From an uncultured Oceanospirillaceae bacterium (GTDB taxonomy: Bacteria > Pseudomonadota > Gammaproteobacteria > Pseudomonadales > Oceanobacteraceae), in contig CALJVD010000178.1 of assembly GCA_937974825.1 (NCBI GenBank), positions 1-19,077 on the forward strand: a stretch of DNA of 19,077 nucleotides. Direction: 5' to 3'. Positions within the stretch are counted from its first letter, which is position 1, and each line of letters starts with the position of its first letter. This document shows positions 15,246 through 19,077 of the stretch, one piece after another. The translations under genes were made by a program, and so were the position numbers. The notes beneath the pieces were generated by a model. That model worked only from the letters and a program-made list of their open reading frames with translations, was not told the origin of the DNA and did not search any database.

Positions 15246-16204
15246 TCAACGCTAAGTTTTGGCAGCCTTATTACCAGAAGTGGTTAAATAAGCGTATTCC
15301 GAAAACCAATAAAATAAAGCTCAGTCATCGGTCGGTATTTATTGTTCCGAACGCAGCAGGTGGGCTTTATATTCTGTTATTAGTGTTGATGCTAATTACC
15401 TCCATCAACTACCAAAATAACCTGTTGTTCGGTTTAACGTTTTGGCTGTTTAGCTTGTCTTTGGTCGCGATGATTTTAACCTTTAGAAACTTAGCAGGGT
15501 TAACAGTAATTGCCGGTAAAGCACAGCCTTGTTTCGTCGGCGAAAAGTCTGCCTTGCCGGTGCTGTTTGAAACCTCTAGCAGTCGACACCAAGGCATAGC
15601 CTTCGGATATGCCAAAGACATCAGCAGTTATTTTGACGGTAATGGTGAGACCATACAAAAGTTTCTTTATTACAGCCCTGCTACTCGTGGCTACTTTGAC
15701 GTTAAACGCATGCGGGTAGAAACGCGCTTTCCACTAGGACTTTTCACTGCCTGGAGTTGGCTCAAGCTAGACTTTTCAGCCTTAGCCTACCCACAACCAG
15801 AATTTGTGCCTTTTATCTTTTCCGAAGGAGAGGGTGAAGAACACACAGAGCATGCGCAGTTAACTGTCTCTGGTGATCAAGACTTCTATGGTTTGCGAGA
15901 ATACCAACCAGGCGACTCCATGCGCCAAATTGCTTGGAAACAACTGGCTAAAGGTCGAGGGTTAGTCAGTAAAGAGTTTGAACAGCCTCAAGCCAATAGC
16001 TGTATGTTTGAGTGGGACAGTCTGGCACCTTTACCCGTAGAAGTCCGCTTGAGTCGACTGTGTGGCTGGGTGTTACAAGCCCACGAAAAATCTTGGCAGT
16101 ATGGGCTTAAGTTACCGGGGGTACAGATCCCCCTAGATTATGGCTTAAAACATAAAGAGCAGTGCTTAACGGCTTTAGCGCTATTTAATGGTAAGGGGGC
16201 TTAA
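15242..16204 (+). CDS. DUF58 domain membrane protein
   Basis: DUF58 proteins have no established biochemical activity; they are nearly always encoded next to a MoxR ATPase. This 320-residue protein has a basic N-terminus, two membrane helices (about 41-55 and 61-81) separated by a short turn, then a soluble domain. That domain contains the family signature, here REYQPGDSMRQIAWKQLAK followed by a lysine-rich KEFEQP segment at about 218-250. The start overlaps the moxR stop by 4 bases and the stop shares one base with the next start, so all three genes are coupled. It is likely a client or partner of the upstream MoxR (inference from family context). Confidence 0.92.
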   Translation: MINAKFWQPYYQKWLNKRIPKTNKIKLSHRSVFIVPNAAGGLYILLLVLMLITSINYQNNLLFGLTFWLFSLSLVAMILTFRNLAGLTVIAGKAQPCFVGEKSALPVLFETSSSRHQGIAFGYAKDISSYFDGNGETIQKFLYYSPATRGYFDVKRMRVETRFPLGLFTAWSWLKLDFSALAYPQPEFVPFIFSEGEGEEHTEHAQLTVSGDQDFYGLREYQPGDSMRQIAWKQLAKGRGLVSKEFEQPQANSCMFEWDSLAPLPVEVRLSRLCGWVLQAHEKSWQYGLKLPGVQIPLDYGLKHKEQCLTALALFNGKGA

Positions 16205-18213
16205 TGACGACCAAAGAACCTTTATCACTCCCTCGCCATGCTTTGCCTTGGGTATTGCTGAGCCAATCGTATGTGCTGATGCAGTTAGTGGGGCATATTC
16301 CATACTGGATTTACGCCTTGTTTGTTTTAGCGGTGGGCTGGCGCAGCCTAACGCATATGGGACGCTTGTCTTATCCTAATAGTTACATTAAAGCAGTGGT
16401 TGTGGTGGCAACGTCGGCTGCCATCATTGCGACTAGCCGTTTTGATTTAGAAAGCGCCACGGCATTTCTTGTGGCCGCTGGTATTCTTAAATTACTAGAA
16501 ATGCGCCACCTAAAAGACCTCTATGTAGTGGTCTTTCTTAACTTCTTTATTCAAGGCATCGTCTTTCTATTCGAGCAAAGTATCGGTTACTTTTTAATTG
16601 CTCTTATTGGGGTGTGGTTGCTCATTTCCACTTTAGTATTAGCACACTACAGTGATAGCCAAAAAGGGCGCTATAAACGCACCACTAAAATGGCAGCCCA
16701 ACTTATGCTGTTATCGTTACCGATGATGCTGGTGCTGTACTTCTTATTCCCTCGTATCGGTCCATTATGGGGTTTAACGCTTCAGTCTAATAAAGCGTTA
16801 ACTGGGCTGAGTGATCAAATGAATCCTGCCGATATTGCCGAGTTAAGTCAGTCAGCTGAATTAGCGTTTCGAGTCACTTTTGATAAACAAGGAATTCCAG
16901 CTCGCCAAGAACTGTATTGGCGAGCCTTGGTGCTAGACCATTACACAGGTCGCCAGTGGCGTGCTCAGCATACACCACAACTACAATGGCCAATGAGTGA
17001 CCAAGAACCAACTCCTGAACAACGTAGCTATGAAATTATTCAAGAAGCCACTGGCCAAAACTGGTTGTTCTCTATGGCACCTGCCGCCACCCTTGAGCGT
17101 GGAATAGGCATTAATGAGCAGGGCTTGTTACGCACCAGACGACCTGTATTTCAACGTAAGCGTTATCAAGTGGCGCAAGACTTAACAGAAGCCTTACCTG
17201 CTAAACAACTGAGTGATTTTGAAAGACGCACTTATTTACAACTTCCCAAAGGCTACAACCCTAAAGCACAAGCCTTAGCGCAAGAGTTGCAACAACAATC
17301 TGCAACAGAGTTAGAGCTGTTAGATAAGCTCATGCAATACTTTTATCAGCAAGAATTTAGCTATACGTTAAAACCTCAGATATTGGGTAAAAACGAAATA
17401 GACGATTTTCTATTTAATACCAAGGCCGGGTTCTGTGCGCATTATGCCGGAGCGCTTACCTTTATGGCGCGCAGTGTTGGTATTCCCGCGCGAGTGGTAG
17501 CCGGTTATCAAGGCGGAGAATGGAATGAGACAGAGCAGTACTTAACCGTTAGGCAGTACGACGCTCACGCTTGGGTCGAAATTTGGCAGCCAGAGTTTGG
17601 ATGGTTACGTTACGATCCAACCGCCATGGTCGCAGCCGACCGTATTGAGTTTGGATTAGAGCAAGCGTTGGCAGAAGAAGGCAGCTTTATGGAAGGTCAG
17701 CTTTTTTCAATGCAAAAATATAAGAGTGTGGCTTGGTTAAATAAGCTCAGAATCTCATTGGATACCATTAACTATCAATGGCAACGTTGGGTATTATCTT
17801 ACGATAATCAACGCCAAAAAGGCTTTCTTGAAAAAGTCTTAGGGTTTAACCATTGGCAACAAAGCTTATACATTATTGCTGCCAGTTTTATTGTGTTCTT
17901 TTTAATTGCGTCTGTACTGTTATGGTGGCGTTTACGGGCAGCTAAGCCTTCTCCATTTATTCAGGCGTGGCAAAAACTGCAAACCAGAGCACAAAAACTG
18001 GGAGTGCAGCCCAAAACCGGTGAAACCGTTACTCAGTATTGCAACCGTTTGATTCAAGCCTGCCCACAGCATGAAGCGTTAATTCAATCCACTGCGCAGC
18101 AAATTAACCAATGGCTGTATCAAGACGATTCGCCCGACGATAAAGCTATGCAAGAAGCAGTAATAGAATCGATTAAACACCTGACCAAACAATTATCAGT
18201 GCAGAAGGGCTAG
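16204..18213 (+). CDS. tgpA: TgpA-like membrane transglutaminase
   Basis: This 669-residue protein matches the Pseudomonas TgpA layout: several N-terminal membrane helices (DUF3488 region, about 10-190), a periplasmic transglutaminase-like core, one further helix (about 555-575) and a C-terminal cytoplasmic DUF4129-type segment. The catalytic triad is visible as Cys411 in AGFCAHYAG, His455 in DAHAWVE and Asp471 in RYDPTA. The spacing (44 and 16 residues) equals what I recall for P. aeruginosa TgpA, where the gene is reported essential. A strong ribosome binding site AAGGGGG precedes the ATG, which overlaps the DUF58 stop as TAATG. The substrate is not established. It closes the MoxR-DUF58-TgpA trio and is followed by a thioredoxin-like gene after 6 bases. 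Confidence 0.92.
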   Translation: MTTKEPLSLPRHALPWVLLSQSYVLMQLVGHIPYWIYALFVLAVGWRSLTHMGRLSYPNSYIKAVVVVATSAAIIATSRFDLESATAFLVAAGILKLLEMRHLKDLYVVVFLNFFIQGIVFLFEQSIGYFLIALIGVWLLISTLVLAHYSDSQKGRYKRTTKMAAQLMLLSLPMMLVLYFLFPRIGPLWGLTLQSNKALTGLSDQMNPADIAELSQSAELAFRVTFDKQGIPARQELYWRALVLDHYTGRQWRAQHTPQLQWPMSDQEPTPEQRSYEIIQEATGQNWLFSMAPAATLERGIGINEQGLLRTRRPVFQRKRYQVAQDLTEALPAKQLSDFERRTYLQLPKGYNPKAQALAQELQQQSATELELLDKLMQYFYQQEFSYTLKPQILGKNEIDDFLFNTKAGFCAHYAGALTFMARSVGIPARVVAGYQGGEWNETEQYLTVRQYDAHAWVEIWQPEFGWLRYDPTAMVAADRIEFGLEQALAEEGSFMEGQLFSMQKYKSVAWLNKLRISLDTINYQWQRWVLSYDNQRQKGFLEKVLGFNHWQQSLYIIAASFIVFFLIASVLLWWRLRAAKPSPFIQAWQKLQTRAQKLGVQPKTGETVTQYCNRLIQACPQHEALIQSTAQQINQWLYQDDSPDDKAMQEAVIESIKHLTKQLSVQKG

Positions 18214-18219
18214 CTACAT

Positions 18220-19002
18220 ATGTCGGGTATTTATGAAATTAGCACTCTAGAGCAATTGGAACAGCATTTAAACAGCGATAAATTACTGTTAATCGACTTC
18301 TGGGCGCCTTGGTGTACAAGCTGTAAAGCAATGTTGCCATGTCTAGAGCGTATAGTTACAGATAGCTCTAAGAAGTTGGTCTTACTGAAGGTGAATATCG
18401 ATATTTTAGAGCAGGCTGCCGAGCGTTTTACAGTGTTAGGCTTACCTTGCATTATTTTGCTGCAGCATAAAACCGAGCAGCTGCGTATTACGCAGCTATT
18501 AACGGAAGGTCAGCTTAAAAAGGCTTTGTCGCCTTGGATAGAGTTAGAATATGTGCAGCTTTTAAAGCAGGCTGATGTTGAAGCTGATCAAACACAAGCC
18601 TTGCGAATAATCGAAAAAGCCATAGAGCTAGAGTCCGACTTAAGCCAAGTACACTTAGCGTATATTAAGCGTCTGTTACAGGCAGAAGAGGGCACTGGTC
18701 GACTGCAGGCACAAAACCACATAGACAACTTATCTCCTGAAATACTCAGAGACCCAGAGATAAGCAGAATTGTCTCTTATCTTGATTTACTTAATGACAT
18801 TACCCGAGCCGGAGAGCAGTTTTCCTGTATTTATAGCTGGCTGGTGGACGAACAATACACTCAAGCCTTCGATGCATTAATTACTGCTTATCAGCATCAG
18901 AGTAGTGCTGAAATACATGAGCTGATCGTTAAGCTACTTAATGTTATGCCCGATAGAAAATTAGCGCATCGCTTGCGCGTCCAGTTTTTAGCTCTTGCTT
19001 AA
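18220..19002 (+). CDS. Thioredoxin-TPR protein, CnoX (YbbN)-like
   Basis: The first ~105 residues form a thioredoxin fold with the active-site motif WCTSCK (Cys32, Cys35) after LIDFWAP, and the cis-proline segment LGLPCI (Pro76). The remaining ~150 residues are helical and resemble the TPR-like C-terminal half of CnoX/YbbN, including a tail of the form LAHRLRVQFLAL. CnoX proteins are holdases that pass hypochlorite-damaged clients to GroEL and DnaK/J. E. coli CnoX lacks the first active-site cysteine, whereas many other homologs keep CXXC. Here CTSC differs from the common CGPC, and Cys41 and Cys77 are extra. There is no signal peptide, so it should be cytoplasmic. AGAAGG at 18203-18208 is the closest ribosome binding site. 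CnoX assignment is by architecture; a generic thioredoxin-domain protein is the alternative. Confidence 0.78.
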   Translation: MSGIYEISTLEQLEQHLNSDKLLLIDFWAPWCTSCKAMLPCLERIVTDSSKKLVLLKVNIDILEQAAERFTVLGLPCIILLQHKTEQLRITQLLTEGQLKKALSPWIELEYVQLLKQADVEADQTQALRIIEKAIELESDLSQVHLAYIKRLLQAEEGTGRLQAQNHIDNLSPEILRDPEISRIVSYLDLLNDITRAGEQFSCIYSWLVDEQYTQAFDALITAYQHQSSAEIHELIVKLLNVMPDRKLAHRLRVQFLALA

Positions 19003-19077
19003 AGTTTATACCGTTATCTTATGAGGTGGTTTAGCGATTTCATGCCAATGTTTCGCATCTGTTTGATACCGTACTAG

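Noticed and set aside
14322..19002. MoxR/DUF58/transglutaminase cluster as a defence or mobile island
   Set aside because: Codon use and spacing match the neighbouring genes, there are no integrases, repeats or attachment sites, and the trio is a common chromosomal cluster in Proteobacteria.
19021..19077. 18-codon reading frame at the right edge ending in TAG at the last base
   Set aside because: It is short, has no ribosome binding site and no recognisable sequence. The final 75 bases also show no convincing terminator hairpin.

Overview
The window is a gene-dense stretch of a gammaproteobacterial chromosome. All sixteen genes lie on the + strand and gaps are short. The order leuB-asd-fimV-truA-trpF ... 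folC-dedD(SPOR)-cvpA-purF-metZ is the conserved housekeeping block known from Pseudomonas and relatives. The proteins also look pseudomonad or oceanospirillalean: a FimV with an N-terminal LysM and a long acidic cytoplasmic tail, a MetZ-type sulfhydrylase after purF, and a MoxR/DUF58/TgpA transglutaminase cluster. Base composition is moderate, with many TTA and AAA codons. This suggests a marine Oceanospirillales/Pseudomonadales-type organism rather than a high-GC Pseudomonas; that placement is inference.

Layout. Positions 1-175 hold a heptanucleotide tandem repeat that runs off the left edge, then two small hairpins, then leuB. leuB and asd form a pair ended by a clear hairpin terminator (about 2399-2440). 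A 250-bp leader with a long imperfect inverted repeat precedes fimV. From fimV the genes run truA, trpF, trpB, trpA, folC, dedD with overlaps or gaps of a few bases. A good sigma70-like promoter lies in the dedD-cvpA gap, before cvpA, purF and metZ. After a 53-bp gap comes a second tight operon: moxR, a DUF58 protein, a tgpA-like transglutaminase and a thioredoxin/TPR protein resembling the CnoX (YbbN) family. The last 75 bases hold no supported gene.

Functionally the window joins leucine (LeuB), lysine/threonine/methionine (Asd, MetZ), tryptophan (TrpF/B/A), folate (FolC) and purine (PurF) synthesis with tRNA pseudouridylation (TruA). Cell-pole and envelope proteins (FimV, the SPOR protein, CvpA) sit among them, followed by the membrane cluster ending in TgpA.

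I found no defence system, phage, insertion sequence or CRISPR array, and nothing I would call a previously undescribed system. The points most worth a second look are the heptamer repeat before leuB, the absence of accD between trpA and folC, the imperfect palindrome before fimV, and the CnoX-like protein with an unusual WCTSC site attached to the TgpA operon.
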